From assembly GCF_030053135.1 (NCBI RefSeq), contig NZ_CP125649.1, positions 1 through 64,000 of the forward strand: a stretch of 64,000 nt of DNA, read 5' to 3'. How positions within the stretch are numbered: position 1 is the stretch's first letter; every line of letters begins with the position of its first letter. This document shows positions 39,297 to 50,539 of the stretch, piece after piece. The translations under genes and the position numbers were made by a program. The stretch is from Rhizobium sp. BT04 (GTDB lineage: Bacteria; Pseudomonadota; Alphaproteobacteria; Rhizobiales; Rhizobiaceae). Under the pieces are notes generated by a model, which ran no database searches, had not been told where the DNA came from, and worked only from the letters and a program-made list of their open reading frames with translations.

Positions 39297-41297
39297 ATGA
39301 ACTCGAGCAAGAGCACGCCCCTACGTTTGGCCGTTAGTGTCGTATGCTCGCTGGCAGCCGGTCTTTGTGTTGCAAGCTTGTATGTAACGTTCCGCCAAGG
39401 CTTTAATGGCGAAGCGATGATGACCTTCAGTGTCTTCGCCATCTGGTACGAGTCGCCGCTCTATCTGGGGCATACGACCTCGGTATTCTACTACGCTCTG
39501 GCCATTGTCGTATCAACTTCAGCCGTCGTTCTACTCAGCCAACTGTTCGTGTCGCTGCGCAACCGCGAGCATCATGGAACGGCTCGCTGGGCGGAATTCG
39601 GGGAAATGCGACGTGCCGGCTACCTGCAGCGTTACACCAGTATCAATGGTGCGGTGTTTGGCAAGACCTGTGGTCCCCACTGGTTCGGCAGCTATCTGAC
39701 CAACGGCGAACAGCCCCATAGTCTGGTCGTCGCGCCGACGCGAGCCGGCAAGGGCGTCGGCGTCGTCATTCCGACGCTGCTGACCTTCAGGGGCTCGGTG
39801 ATAGCACTCGATGTCAAAGGTGAGCTTTTTGACCTGACGTCCAGGGCACGAAAGGCAAACGGCAACGTCGTTTTCAAGTTCGCGCCTCTGGATCCGGAGC
39901 GACGGACCCATTGCTACAATCCGGTTCTCGATATTGCGGCAATGCCTCCCGAGAGGCAGTTTACCGAGACACGCCGACTTGCTGCAAACCTTATCACTGC
40001 GAAAGGCAAGGGAGCGGAAGGCTTCATCGATGGCGCACGAGACCTTTTTGTTGCGGGTATCCTTGCTTGCATCGAGCGCGGCACTCCGACAATAGGCGCA
40101 GTCTACGACCTTTTTGCCCAGCCTGGCGAGAAGTACAAGCTTTTTGCGCAACTCGCGGAAGAAAGCCAGAATAAGGAGGCTCAGCGCATCTTTGACAACA
40201 TGGCGGGCAACGACACGAAAATCCTGACCTCCTATACGTCGGTGCTCGGCGACGGCGGTCTCAATCTTTGGGCTGATCCGCTGGTCAAGGCAGCGACCAG
40301 CCGATCCGACTTTTCCATCTACGACCTGCGTCGCAGGAAGACCTGCGTTTATCTTTGTGTAAGTCCCAACGATCTTGAGGTCGTTGCTCCGTTGATGCGC
40401 CTTCTTTTTCAGCAGGTCGTGTCGATTTTGCAGCGATCCCTGCCAGGGAAGGACGAGCGCTACGAAGTTCTGTTTCTCCTCGACGAATTCAGGCATCTGG
40501 GCAAACTTGAGGCCATCGAGACCGCGATCACCACCATCGCCGGATACAATGGCCGTTTCATGTTTATTATTCAGAGTCTCTCCGCGCTGACGGGTACCTA
40601 CGACGAGGCGGGCAAACAGAACTTTCTCAGCAATACCGGTGTGCAGGTATTTATGGCCACCGCTGACGACGAAACACCGACATATATCTCGAAGGCTATC
40701 GGGGAATATACGTTCAAGGCGCGCTCGACCTCCTATAATCAGACACGCATGTTCGACCAGAACATCCAGATCTCCGATCAGGGGGCACCGCTTTTGCGCC
40801 CCGAACAGGTGCGCTTGATCGACGACAGGAATGAAATCATCCTCATAAAGGGGCACCCGCCACTTAAACTGCGAAAAGTGCAATATTACTCGGATCGCGC
40901 GCTGAAGCGTATTTTCGAAGCCCAGACCGGTTCGCTCCCCGAGCCAGCGCCCCTTGTGCTGCCGGAGAACATCAATCGCGGAGACCTGGAACAGCCGACT
41001 GTCCTCGCGGCGGCGCGAGAGCCCGGCGACAAGGATTTTGTAGGCGACAATGCGGAAACCGATGGGTACAACGGCAACTGCAATCACGACAACGATGGGG
41101 CCATCGGATTTGATATCCCGTACGGCCCGATTGAAATCGACGATCTGGAGGAATACGCCAGCACAGCTTGTGTCACCGCCGATGCCGGCCCGTCTGCCGA
41201 AGTCGCTCCGGCTCTGGTTGCGCAAGAACAATTGCTGAAACGGATAATCGCGCTTCAGCAACGGTATAGGTCTGGCTCGTCAAACCCCGGGGATTGA
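39297..41297 (+). CDS. virD4: VirD4, T4SS coupling protein
   Basis: VirD4 recruits the VirD2-T-strand and effectors to the VirB channel. The 666-aa protein has two N-terminal TM segments (about residues 11-33 and 61-86), Walker A APTRAGKGVGVVIPTL (about 146-160), DVKGELF, Walker B YEVLFLLDEFRHLGKLE (about 390-405) and IIQSLSAL. I chose ATG 39,297 (MNSSKSTPLRLAVSVVCSLAAG), the family N-terminus, over the longer frame from 39,225 that overlaps virD3. The variable acidic C-terminus is normal. virD5, usually next, is absent: IS630 sequence begins 80 bases after the stop. Confidence 0.96.
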   Translation: MNSSKSTPLRLAVSVVCSLAAGLCVASLYVTFRQGFNGEAMMTFSVFAIWYESPLYLGHTTSVFYYALAIVVSTSAVVLLSQLFVSLRNREHHGTARWAEFGEMRRAGYLQRYTSINGAVFGKTCGPHWFGSYLTNGEQPHSLVVAPTRAGKGVGVVIPTLLTFRGSVIALDVKGELFDLTSRARKANGNVVFKFAPLDPERRTHCYNPVLDIAAMPPERQFTETRRLAANLITAKGKGAEGFIDGARDLFVAGILACIERGTPTIGAVYDLFAQPGEKYKLFAQLAEESQNKEAQRIFDNMAGNDTKILTSYTSVLGDGGLNLWADPLVKAATSRSDFSIYDLRRRKTCVYLCVSPNDLEVVAPLMRLLFQQVVSILQRSLPGKDERYEVLFLLDEFRHLGKLEAIETAITTIAGYNGRFMFIIQSLSALTGTYDEAGKQNFLSNTGVQVFMATADDETPTYISKAIGEYTFKARSTSYNQTRMFDQNIQISDQGAPLLRPEQVRLIDDRNEIILIKGHPPLKLRKVQYYSDRALKRIFEAQTGSLPEPAPLVLPENINRGDLEQPTVLAAAREPGDKDFVGDNAETDGYNGNCNHDNDGAIGFDIPYGPIEIDDLEEYASTACVTADAGPSAEVAPALVAQEQLLKRIIALQQRYRSGSSNPGD

Positions 41298-41377
41298 TTT
41301 GAAGCAGCGTCGTTCGGCATCATTCGATGCCGGAGTCGGTCAGATATTGCGGTTCGATCGATGCGGTGCCAGACCTA

Positions 41378-41618
41378 GAGCATGTCCTGCGATTGATGAA
41401 TCGATTGTGAGGTGACGAGAGCGACCGAAGCTGATTCAACATCCACAGCGGAGAGGTGGATGATGGGACAGGCCCTGAGTGATGATCTCCGAATACGGGT
41501 TTTGAAAGCGTCTGCGTCGGGCATGTCGGCTCGGCAGGCTGCGGCTCGTTTCGGTGTTGGGATTTCGACAGCGATCCGCTGGATCGCAAGAGCGAAAGAG
41601 GGTGAGTTAACTGCTCGG
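41378..41618 (+). mobile_element. IS630-family fragment (left end and transposase N-terminus)
   Basis: GAGCATGTCCTGCGATTGAT at 41,378 and the translation MGQALSDDLRIRVLKASASGMSARQAAARFGVGISTAIRWIARAKEGELTAR (from 41,463) are identical to the copy ending at 27,910. The match stops at 41,618, exactly where the IS3 left end CAGAGCTGGCTCGG begins. The remainder of IS630 is not found on the far side of the IS3 (46,494), so there was also a deletion. Confidence 0.9.
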
Positions 41619-41722
41619 CAGAGCTGGCTCGGGAAATCTACACAGCTAGGATAAGTGGAATTTCTGCCTGACTTCGGCTTAGATGCCGGGAACAGGAGCA
41701 CTGCTGTCCGGTTTAAATTGTG

Positions 41723-42868
41723 TCACCATTGGAGGCTCATCTGGCCGGGATTTCCGGGAGGGCTGTGGCGTGGCTTTAGCAGGCGGTCGATCCTTTTGCG
41801 GTGCATCAGGTTGGTGCGCACCAGGCGGGCGAAGGCCAGCGGGCTTATGATGGTGGCCTGGTCGGCCTTTGCCATCTGCAGCAGCAGATAGGCGATCAGA
41901 GCGACGGCCACCTGGATGCGCACGGCATTTTCGCTGTTGCCGAGGAAATGGCGGATCTTCAGCGTCTGCTTGACCCAACGGAAAAACAGCTCGATTTCCC
42001 AACGGCGCTTGTAAAGCGCGGCGATCTCCTCGGCCGGAGAGGTAAGATCGTTGGAGAAGATGCGCAGCACCTTGCCGGTCTCGATCTGCACGCCGATCTC
42101 GCGCACCGGCCGGTTCATCGGGTTGCGGCGGCTCTTGGCCTGACGCTGCGGCAACAGGCCGATGCGGTCGAACAGGATGCCGGCATCCTCGTTTGCCGCC
42201 TGCTCGGCGCTCACCGTCAGTTTCGTGTGGGACTTTAGGCGGCTGACGATGCGGCAGCCGGCGGCGTCCAGCTTCGCCCACCAGCCGAAGTCGTAATAGC
42301 CGAGGTCGAAGACATAGGTGGCGCCGGCCTCGATCGGCATCTCCTTGGCGGCGGTGATGTCGTTGACATTGGCCGCGGTGACGGCCGCATAGATCGGCCG
42401 TTCGGCATTGGCATCGTAGACGACGTGCATCTTGGCGCCGCAGGCCTGATCGGAAAAGCGGGCCCAGTGCGATCCCGCCCCGGAAAGGCGCAGGCTGCTG
42501 CCGTCGATCAGATAAACCGCCTCGCCGACGACCCGCTTGAGCCCGCGCCCGGCGCGAGCCACCATCTGCGTGAACAACTCTGCAAAAACGGCGCTCGGAC
42601 GCAGGCCGTTGGCATCGGCGAAGGTCGAGCGCGACACCGGGCGAGCGCCGAGATGGTAAAGGCGGGCAGTATGGCTTTCCAGGGAGCCGACGATCTCGCG
42701 CGGGCTGACGGCACCGGCAAGCTGGCCGTAAAGCAGCGCGATCAACTGGCTCTTCGTCGACAGCCGCCGAACGTGCTTGTCGGCCTGATGCTCCTCCACA
42801 AGTCTTTCGAACACCGTCCACGGAATCCGCTTCAACAGATCATGAAAGACGCTATTGTCATGCCGCAC
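41723..42868 (-). CDS. IS4-family transposase with DUF4372-type N-terminus
   Basis: A 381-aa transposase. The N-terminal region FHDLLKRIPWTVFERLVEEHQADKHVRRLSTKSQLIALLYGQLAGAVSPREIVGSLES is DUF4372-like. DDE motifs are in VYLIDGSSLRLS, YVFDLGYYDFGWWAKL and the YREK-like ALYKRRWEIELFFRWVKQTLKIRHFLG. Start GTG 42,868 (VRHDNSVFHDLL) is 21 bases from the IS21 insertion point, so the native promoter is separated from the gene. The reading frame is complete. Confidence 0.9.
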   Translation of the reverse strand: MRHDNSVFHDLLKRIPWTVFERLVEEHQADKHVRRLSTKSQLIALLYGQLAGAVSPREIVGSLESHTARLYHLGARPVSRSTFADANGLRPSAVFAELFTQMVARAGRGLKRVVGEAVYLIDGSSLRLSGAGSHWARFSDQACGAKMHVVYDANAERPIYAAVTAANVNDITAAKEMPIEAGATYVFDLGYYDFGWWAKLDAAGCRIVSRLKSHTKLTVSAEQAANEDAGILFDRIGLLPQRQAKSRRNPMNRPVREIGVQIETGKVLRIFSNDLTSPAEEIAALYKRRWEIELFFRWVKQTLKIRHFLGNSENAVRIQVAVALIAYLLLQMAKADQATIISPLAFARLVRTNLMHRKRIDRLLKPRHSPPGNPGQMSLQW

Positions 42869-42947
42869 GGTGTTGTTCCTCTTTCGTGTTGTCAGTACCG
42901 GAGCAATACTCCCCAATAGTGCCGTTTGAATCTTCCCAGGAGCTGCG

Positions 42948-42983
42948 GCGCTGGTCTTCCGGGGCGCGCCCCGGAAGACCAGC
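42948..42983 (+). repeat. Perfect 36-bp palindrome at the head of IS21 copy B
   Basis: The inner part is GGTCTTCCGGGGCGCGCCCC and its continuation; the arms end CGCTGG / CCAGCG. Copies A (33,605-33,646) and C (54,434-54,469) have the same structure, and in copy A both arms differ from B in a compensating way (CATCGG / CCGATG). It lies between the IS end and istA. Confidence 0.85.
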
Positions 42984-43010
42984 GGCGCGTCATCGCCGAT
43001 ACTCCTTCCG

Positions 43011-45168
<2,158 letters not shown>

Positions 45169-45319
45169 GTGGGGAATTTTACTTCGGCACTTCTGGGGAA
45201 AATTACGCGGCATTGACACGTGTCCGAGATCGTCGCGAAACGCTCGAACATGAGTAGAATCAACACCGTGCACCATGTCCACCAAATTTAAACCGGACAG
45301 CAGTGGAACAGGAGAGACC

Positions 45320-45627
45320 ATGACGAGAGACCGCGCCGGAACCATACCCGGCCTTCAAGGCAAAGGTGGCGCTTGCCGCCATCAGGGGCGAGCAGACGCT
45401 GGTGGAATTGTCCCAGCAGTTTGACGTGCACGCCAACCAGATCAAACAGTGGAAAGACCAGCTCCTTGAGGGGGCGACAGGCGTTTTCGGTGATGAAGCG
45501 AAGGCGGAACCGGCGGGTCCAACCGTGGATGTCAAAACACTGCACGCCAAGATCGGCGAGCTGACACTGGAGAACGATTTTTGTCCGGTGCGCTCGGCAA
45601 GGCGGGATTGCTGGGCGGAAAGAAATG
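45320..45627 (+). pseudogene. IS3-family orfA, frameshifted
   Basis: MTRDRAGT... shifts near 45,345 into FKAKVALAAIRGEQTLVELSQQFDVHANQIKQWKDQLLEGATGVF...DVKTLHAKIGELTLEND. A second shift at a T run near 45,582 gives LSGALGKAGLLGGKK. This is the HTH plus leucine-zipper protein of IS3 elements, with both ends out of register. Confidence 0.8.
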
Positions 45628-46431
45628 ATCGACCGCGCACACAAACTGTCGGTCGTGCGCCAGGCGAAGCTTCTCGGCTTCAGCCGTGGCAGCGTCTACT
45701 ATTCTCCACGTCCAGTGTCGGGTGGCGATCTTGCTCTGATGCGCCGATTTGATGAACTGCATCTCGAATACCCGTTTGCGGGAAGTCGGATGTTGCAGGG
45801 GCTTTTGAGGGGAGAAGGGCTGGAAGCTGGGCGATTGCACATTGCCACGCTGATGAAGAAGATGGGCATTGAGGCTATCTACCGCCGCCCAAACACTTCG
45901 AAACCGGCTCCCGGTCACAAGATCTATCCTTATCTCCTGCGAAAACTGGCGGTCATCGGCCCAACCAGGTATGGGCAATGGACCTGACTTACATCCCTAT
46001 GGCACGGGGCTTCGTCTATCTCTGCGCCGTCGTCGACTGGTTCAGTCGTCGGGTTCTGTCGTGGCGGTTGTCGATCACGATGGAAGCGGACTTTTGCATC
46101 GAAGCGGTCGAGGAAGCGCTTGCTCGTTACGGCAGGCCGGAAATCTTCAATACGGATCAGGGATCGCAGTTCACCTCCATCGACTTCACGGCGGTGTTGA
46201 AGAAGGCCGAAAGCGCCATCTCGATGGACAGCAAAGGCGCATGGCGGGACAACGTCTTTGTCGAGCGGCTCTGGCGGTCGATCAAATACGAGGAGGTTTA
46301 CCTCCACGCCTATAAAACCGTCTGAAGCTCGCGCTGGCATCGGCACCCGACGCCCACATTCATCCCTTGACCGGCAGACGCCGGATCAGGCTTACTTCAA
46401 CGCGCTGGCACCGATGATTGTGGCAGCATAA
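45625..46431 (+). pseudogene. IS3-family orfB transposase, frameshifted
   Basis: MIDRAHKLSVVRQAKLLGFSRGSVYYSPRPVSGGDLALMRRFDELHLEYPFAGSRMLQGLLR... shifts near 45,968 into WAMDLTYIPMARGFVYLCAVVDWFSRRVLSWRLSITMEADFC...IFNTDQGSQFTS...MDSKGAWRDNVFVERLWRSIKYEEVYL. It shifts again near 46,322 into PHSSLDRQTPDQAYFNALAPMIVAA. The DDE residues are all visible but split, so no complete transposase is made. Confidence 0.85.
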
Positions 46432-46493
46432 TCGAGGCGGAAATCCACTTAGAAAAACGCCCGAAGCTGTTCAGACAAACCGAGCCAGCTCTG

Positions 46494-46738
46494 ACAACAT
46501 TCTCGAACGCGACATCAGGGTTTTTGCGACGGGAAGAAAATCGTGACTGTTCAGCGACACTGCTGACAGAGCCAAGGTCAGCGCAGTGATCTATAGTTTG
46601 ATGCTGACCTGCCGCGCCTGTGGCGTCGACCCTCTGATCTGGCTGCGGCACGTGCTTACTGAGTTGCCGCAGCGAGACGACTACGCCGACATCGGCGACC
46701 TGCTACCGATCAACTTCTCGAAAACCTCCGCCGCCTAA
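46494..46738 (+). pseudogene. IS66 tnpC, C-terminal fragment
   Basis: The translation ending at 46,738, SAVIYSLMLTCRACGVDPLIWLRHVLTELPQRDDYADIGDLLPINFSKTSAA, is the last 50 residues of IS66-type TnpC. The rest is missing. It lies 86 bases before the first T-DNA border. Confidence 0.85.
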
Positions 46739-46824
46739 CGGAGCCGGATATCGCTACCGATGCGAGGCGGCTCCAGCGGTGCCGCAGCCGTCAATGCGCA
46801 TCGAAAATCGCGCTTACCAATCTT

Positions 46825-46849
46825 CGGCAGGATATATCCTGATGTATAT
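46825..46849 (+). other. T-DNA border repeat 1
   Basis: CGGCAGGATATATCCTGATG followed by TATAT fits the 25-bp border consensus (TGGCAGGATATAT, variable spacer, TGTA). Read on the plus strand, as a left border it would place T-DNA to its right. Confidence 0.85.
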
Positions 46850-47189
46850 GCCGTGCGGCTGGTGGCAACGCTTTAGGGAGATCAATTTCTTAATGGTAAG
46901 TCACGGGGTGCATATCCAAGCCCTCTTGCCCTCGAAAAGCCAACAAATGTCACCGTCAAATGGCGTGGAATGACCTTTGATATCACTATCCGTCGCTGTC
47001 GAGCTGCAGATATGCTTAAGCAAAGGGCCACACAATTATTCGATAGCGTTTCGATCGTAAAAATGCCATTATTCGTTTCGAGTTCCTTGATTAGTTAAGC
47101 TATATATATCACCTCACCTTTTATCATTGCTACAACGACGCATTCTTCATCATATAGAAAATTAAACAAATCTCTCCTATCTTGCAAGT
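46850..47189 (+). promoter_or_regulatory. T-DNA leader and plant-type promoter of the 104-aa gene
   Basis: No gene in the first 250 bases. TATATATATC at about 47,100 is followed 80 bases later by the first ATG (47,190). There is no Shine-Dalgarno sequence before that ATG (CTTGCAAGT), as expected for a gene expressed in plant cells. Confidence 0.65.
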
Positions 47190-47504
47190 ATGGTATGGCT
47201 AACCTACAAATTGATGGATAATGAAGGTTATCACATGCGGAATGCCCTGTTCGACGCTACTAGGAGCTACGCAGTTCATAAGAGAGGGACGGTTAGAGTC
47301 AAATACCTTTATCTTGAGAGTGCGGATGCAGAACGCTCTGTGGACGCTGGACGGTTGGTCGGAACCGGAACATATGAAGTTCAGACCTACCCTCCGTATG
47401 CCGCTCCTGTTGATGCAAAGCCCTGGTTCATCGTTGTTGACAGCAGCGCAAACCTGAATGGCGCGATTGATGTGATAGCATGGGGGAGAGCGATAAGGTC
47501 ATGA
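47190..47504 (+). CDS. T-DNA gene for a 104-aa protein, possibly RolA-like
   Basis: The protein is basic, with no signal peptide or TM segment. Its middle and C-terminus (KYLYLESADAERSVDAGRLVG...PWFIVVDSSANLNGAIDVIAWGRA) are clearly related to the second small gene at 57.8 kb (GYIYMSKAEVEECVSTRRLSG...SWYIAVDRNAPLTGSIDVVGYGPA). Size, charge and T-DNA context resemble RolA of Ri plasmids (about 100 aa), but I cannot confirm that by eye. It is the first ATG after a TATA box, between two borders, so I infer expression in the plant. Confidence 0.7.
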   Translation: MVWLTYKLMDNEGYHMRNALFDATRSYAVHKRGTVRVKYLYLESADAERSVDAGRLVGTGTYEVQTYPPYAAPVDAKPWFIVVDSSANLNGAIDVIAWGRAIRS

Positions 47505-48736
47505 TCGAAATCCCCGCTCATTGACCTGGCGCTTATGGAGTGTTTTGCGGTTTGTTGCTTTTTGCATGTGTTTGTTTCCCTTAAAGTCCTTGTATTTAAC
47601 CGTCATATGCGGCGGGTAATAGATTATTATCAATAAGTCAGGTCAACAATATGCTTGTGTTGATTATTTCTATGCTTCCGATGCTTGGCGACCGCTGATC
47701 GAGCAGCCACGGACGGGCGCGTCACGCCACTATTATACTATATTGCTATTTATCACCTCTTTACGATTATTTGGCGTCGTAAGTTTGAGACGATGAGTAT
47801 TTTCCTATTGCCTCTCGTTATTCTAATCAATTAACTCCAAGTAAGTTCAAGGAAATACTATTCTGGTATTGAACGACCAGGCCTTCTATCGAACCCGTGG
47901 AGTGCGAGGCGGGGACCGTTACCCGACTTGGCCAATCAGCAAATCAAGGCAGTCGGTCGTCGCCGGAAACTCTTATGCCTTAAGACATAAATAATACAGA
48001 TTATCCAAAAGATATATATAAAGAGTCGCATTCATTAATTCGAATAAGAACATAATAAAATTAACGTGAAAGCAGGCGTCAGCATAACACAGTACCCTCA
48101 TAAAAAACAATTAAATAAAAGTGGCGGCGCAAAAACAAAGGCGCACACGCCGCCATACATCTTGAAGATAACAGAAATACAACACGCACTCAATTGAGCC
48201 AACGGTGCGGAACCTCGATTTGGCCGTAAAAAGAACAATCATCCTGCTAAGCTCCCTGAAAGACGGCCGGCCATGATTGCAGTTGGTAATAAGTTTTTCC
48301 ACTTATGATCGCTAAAGAATGTCGGCGCCTCCCAACGAAGACGGCGCGATCGCTATAGTAACGTAACCAAGGGGAAAACTGGGTAAGGGCAGAATGCACG
48401 TTTTGACTCACACCAAAGGTTTACCGCATGACACTTGATGTCGTTTGCTAATTAGGTTTGCACTTATTTAATGGACATTGCGTTTGCCAGTTATCCGCGC
48501 TCTGCGTAGTTGCTTACGACAATAATGACGGATCAAAAATAGCCTCAAAATTAGCGGGCATTAAGAAAGTTGTAGTACTAAACAAGATAGAATTTTATTT
48601 CAACAATTGAAATATGATGCTCTGGCATCAACTTACAAGTACAAGAGCGATAAGAAACATAAGCGGGGATCCTAAACCCCTGACTGAAGAAAAACAAACT
48701 CGCCGGGCCCACATGGCAGCCTGCTTCGAGGCGCGT
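47505..48736 (+). other. AT-rich T-DNA interior, no convincing gene
   Basis: AATAAG near 47,632 could serve as a poly(A) signal for the upstream gene. A 63-codon minus-strand frame at 48,111-48,302 begins with GTG and shows no recognisable domain, so I do not call it. Confidence 0.4.
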
Positions 48737-48868
48737 CTACTCATGCGAAAGCTCTGCCGAGGAAATAGCAAGAACGAAAGCGATGAAGGCCAGAGCACCG
48801 CCTATAACATAAAGGCCTTTGCACAGCGCCACGAGCGCGCCAACTGCAACCATCAGCGCAAACGTCAT
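48737..48868 (-). CDS. Possible 43-aa two-helix membrane peptide in the T-DNA
   Basis: MTFALMVAVGALVALCKGLYVIGGALAFIAFVLAISSAELSHE consists of two hydrophobic helices (about 1-16 and 20-37) joined by a short CKGLY turn. On the minus strand TATATAAG (about 49,006-48,999) lies 133 bases upstream, and this ATG is the first one after it, which fits a plant promoter with a leader of about 100 bases. No Shine-Dalgarno sequence. I recognise no family. Short length makes chance possible, but the hydrophobic pattern plus TATA/first-ATG arrangement support it. Confidence 0.5.
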   Translation of the reverse strand: MTFALMVAVGALVALCKGLYVIGGALAFIAFVLAISSAELSHE

Positions 48869-48997
48869 GCCGGGGTTTGGTGATTTTAGGTAAGATTATG
48901 GTTGAGGGGAGAGAACCAAATTCGTTCTTCGAAAACGTTCGACGCTTAGTAGGCAGGGTAAGGATGGAGATTGTCTTGGAATGCCAGAACCAATGAG

Positions 48998-49008
48998 GCT
49001 TATATAGG
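48998..49008 (-). promoter_or_regulatory. TATA box for the 43-aa ORF
   Basis: The minus strand reads CCCCTATATAAGCCTC, a textbook plant TATA box, inside the border-delimited segment. Confidence 0.55.
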
Positions 49009-49129
49009 GGATTTCCGGGTGCGCGAGTGACTCCAGGCATTCTGGCTCTATGACCAAGGTTTGTCGCATGGCTGTTCGTGTCTGGAGAAGGGCGCCCTAC
49101 CTCATTGAGCCGCATTTTTAAAATTTTCA

Positions 49130-49395
49130 ATCGGCAGATATGCCGTTTCGGTGCAATGAGAAGGCATTTTGAATGCCTCTCGTACCTCGCGAAGAGCCGC
49201 AGCTTCTGTGCAGTCCTTGGATGACGCTGAAGGTAGAGATCGCAGCTTTAGGTTCTGCCATAGGGCTGCCCGAATAGAGGCAGACCCCTGACCCATCCCA
49301 CCAGACTATCTTGACCCGGTCTCCACAGTGCGCTTCATAATGCATCCCTCCATCAAATTCCGGGCAACCGGACGACTTTGATAATCTTCATAAAA
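49130..49395 (-). pseudogene. Second right-end scar of the recombinase element fused to IS66 tnpB
   Basis: Read leftwards from 49,391, the sequence matches the end of the recombinase gene and its right flank at 7,365-7,439 (MKIIK...PGI stop, then GATGGAGGGATGCATTATGA, AGCGCACTGTGG). It then continues as IS66 tnpB (GDRVKIVWWDGSGVCLYS), as at 7,440, but of a different IS66. The rest of that tnpB is replaced after about 20 codons. The right end of the same type of element therefore sits in a second tnpB at the same codon, next to border 2. Confidence 0.75.
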
Positions 49396-49399
49396 TGTT

Positions 49400-49424
49400 T
49401 GGCAGGATATATAGACATGTCAAT
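49400..49424 (+). other. T-DNA border repeat 2
   Basis: TGGCAGGATATATAGACATG followed by TCAAT matches the border consensus with a different spacer from borders 1 and 3. In the same orientation as border 1, it would act as the right border of a 2.6-kb T-DNA (46,825-49,424). No clear overdrive follows it. Confidence 0.85.
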
Positions 49425-49496
49425 TTCAATGGTTCCTACATTTCTAAGTTTCTGTGCATTGGAGCGTGTGTTTTGTAAGCCCCCCGGCCTGAGACG

Positions 49497-49765
49497 GTGA
49501 GCACATTGGTGCCCATGATCGTGTCGGAGGCCGCGCCGGCGGTCCAACCCGCCGTGACGGAAGCGCCGGCCCCGCCGCACCCCCGCCGGAAGCGCAGCGA
49601 CGTCACGATCGAACTGGGTCGCGACCGACGCGTCCGCATGGACGCCGACATCGACACAGAAGCGCTTCATCTGCGATGATCCCCATTCCGAGCGGCGTGA
49701 AGGTCTGGCTGGCGACGGACCATACCGACATGCGCGCAGGCTTTCCCGGATTGTCGCTCTTTGGC
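49497..49765 (+). pseudogene. IS66 tnpA C-terminus and tnpB N-terminus
   Basis: RRKRSDVTIELGRDRRVRMDADIDTEALHLR ending at 49,679 is the IS66 TnpA tail. MIPIPSGVKVWLATDHTDMRAGFPGLSLFGR from 49,676 is the TnpB start, with the usual four-base overlap. Both are truncated. It could be the left half of the IS66 whose tnpB part is in the scar at 49.1-49.4 kb. Confidence 0.8.
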
Positions 49766-50539
49766 CGTATGGGAGTTGCGCCGCGCCAAGCAGCTATTAG
49801 CGGGGCGGTAAATCTTCCAAGGCCACCTCCAACATTCAAGCTAATCTTAGCCCGGCCGCGCCGCAGACACCTCCGCCGGCTGTCAGCCGTTTCGACGATG
49901 GTCTGGGAAGGGAGCCGTCGTCAAAATGCCCTGTCTCCCTCGTTTGCTCAGTAGCTTCACGCTGTGCTTTCGTCGTCAAAGCCGGAAGGAAAAAGCATGA
50001 CTAAAGAACTGCATACGACATAAGAGAGATGCGACAGTCGCCGCCTCTTGGGATGCTGGCTAAACGTCAACGTTTTGAAGGAAGACTGGCGACGTGCACA
50101 TTCGATGTCGCCCCCGGCACTGGGGATCGTCTCATCTGGGTTGGCGCGCTGCACGTGGCCGCGTAAAAAACGGATTCTCTCAACGGTTTGGTGCTTTTTC
50201 AAGAACGACTGGCATCTATTGCTCGATCCATCTCCACCCTATTGCAGAAAAAGGTAAATGTCGCTCTGCATGCCTGATGGCCCCAGAGTGGCCGTGTAGG
50301 GCACACCATGGATACTGAAGTTGGTCTGGGGGTTGTCCGCGCTCGGCAGCAAGTCATCCCAGTACATTGCAAGCCGAAGGTCCTTCGGTGCCGGTTGATT
50401 GCCGTGTTGTTGCCAGCTCGAGAGTCTCCGTTGCGGCATCGACGTCTTGCTGCCCCGAACCCCTCTCCGGCGCCAGCGACTGCGGCGTCACTCGCATCGA
50501 ACCGCCCACGGAACTGCGACGCGGCACACGGTCGCCGGC
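49766..50539 (+). other. Relic DNA, no gene assigned
   Basis: About 770 bases without an intact gene. Open frames overlap on both strands and give no recognisable domain until istA sequence starts near 50,540. Confidence 0.45.

Noticed and set aside
39531..41261. 576-codon minus-strand ORF
   Set aside because: Shadow of virD4, whose plus-strand protein is fully conserved.
41679..42821. 380-codon minus-strand ORF overlapping the IS4 transposase
   Set aside because: Alternate frame of the same strand; Arg/Pro-rich with no motifs, while 41,723-42,868 has the DDE motifs.
46828..46843. Border repeat on the opposite strand at the same place
   Set aside because: The core CAGGATATATCCTG is a palindrome, but only the plus-strand reading has the 3' TGTA part of the consensus.
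48111..48302. 63-codon minus-strand ORF in T-DNA 1
   Set aside because: Begins with GTG, lacks a TATA-type signal at a sensible distance and has no domain; the first ATG downstream opens only a short frame.
47505..48736. Hidden rolB, rolC, ipt or iaa genes
   Set aside because: No sequence resembling these oncogenes was found in any frame of the visible T-DNA segments.
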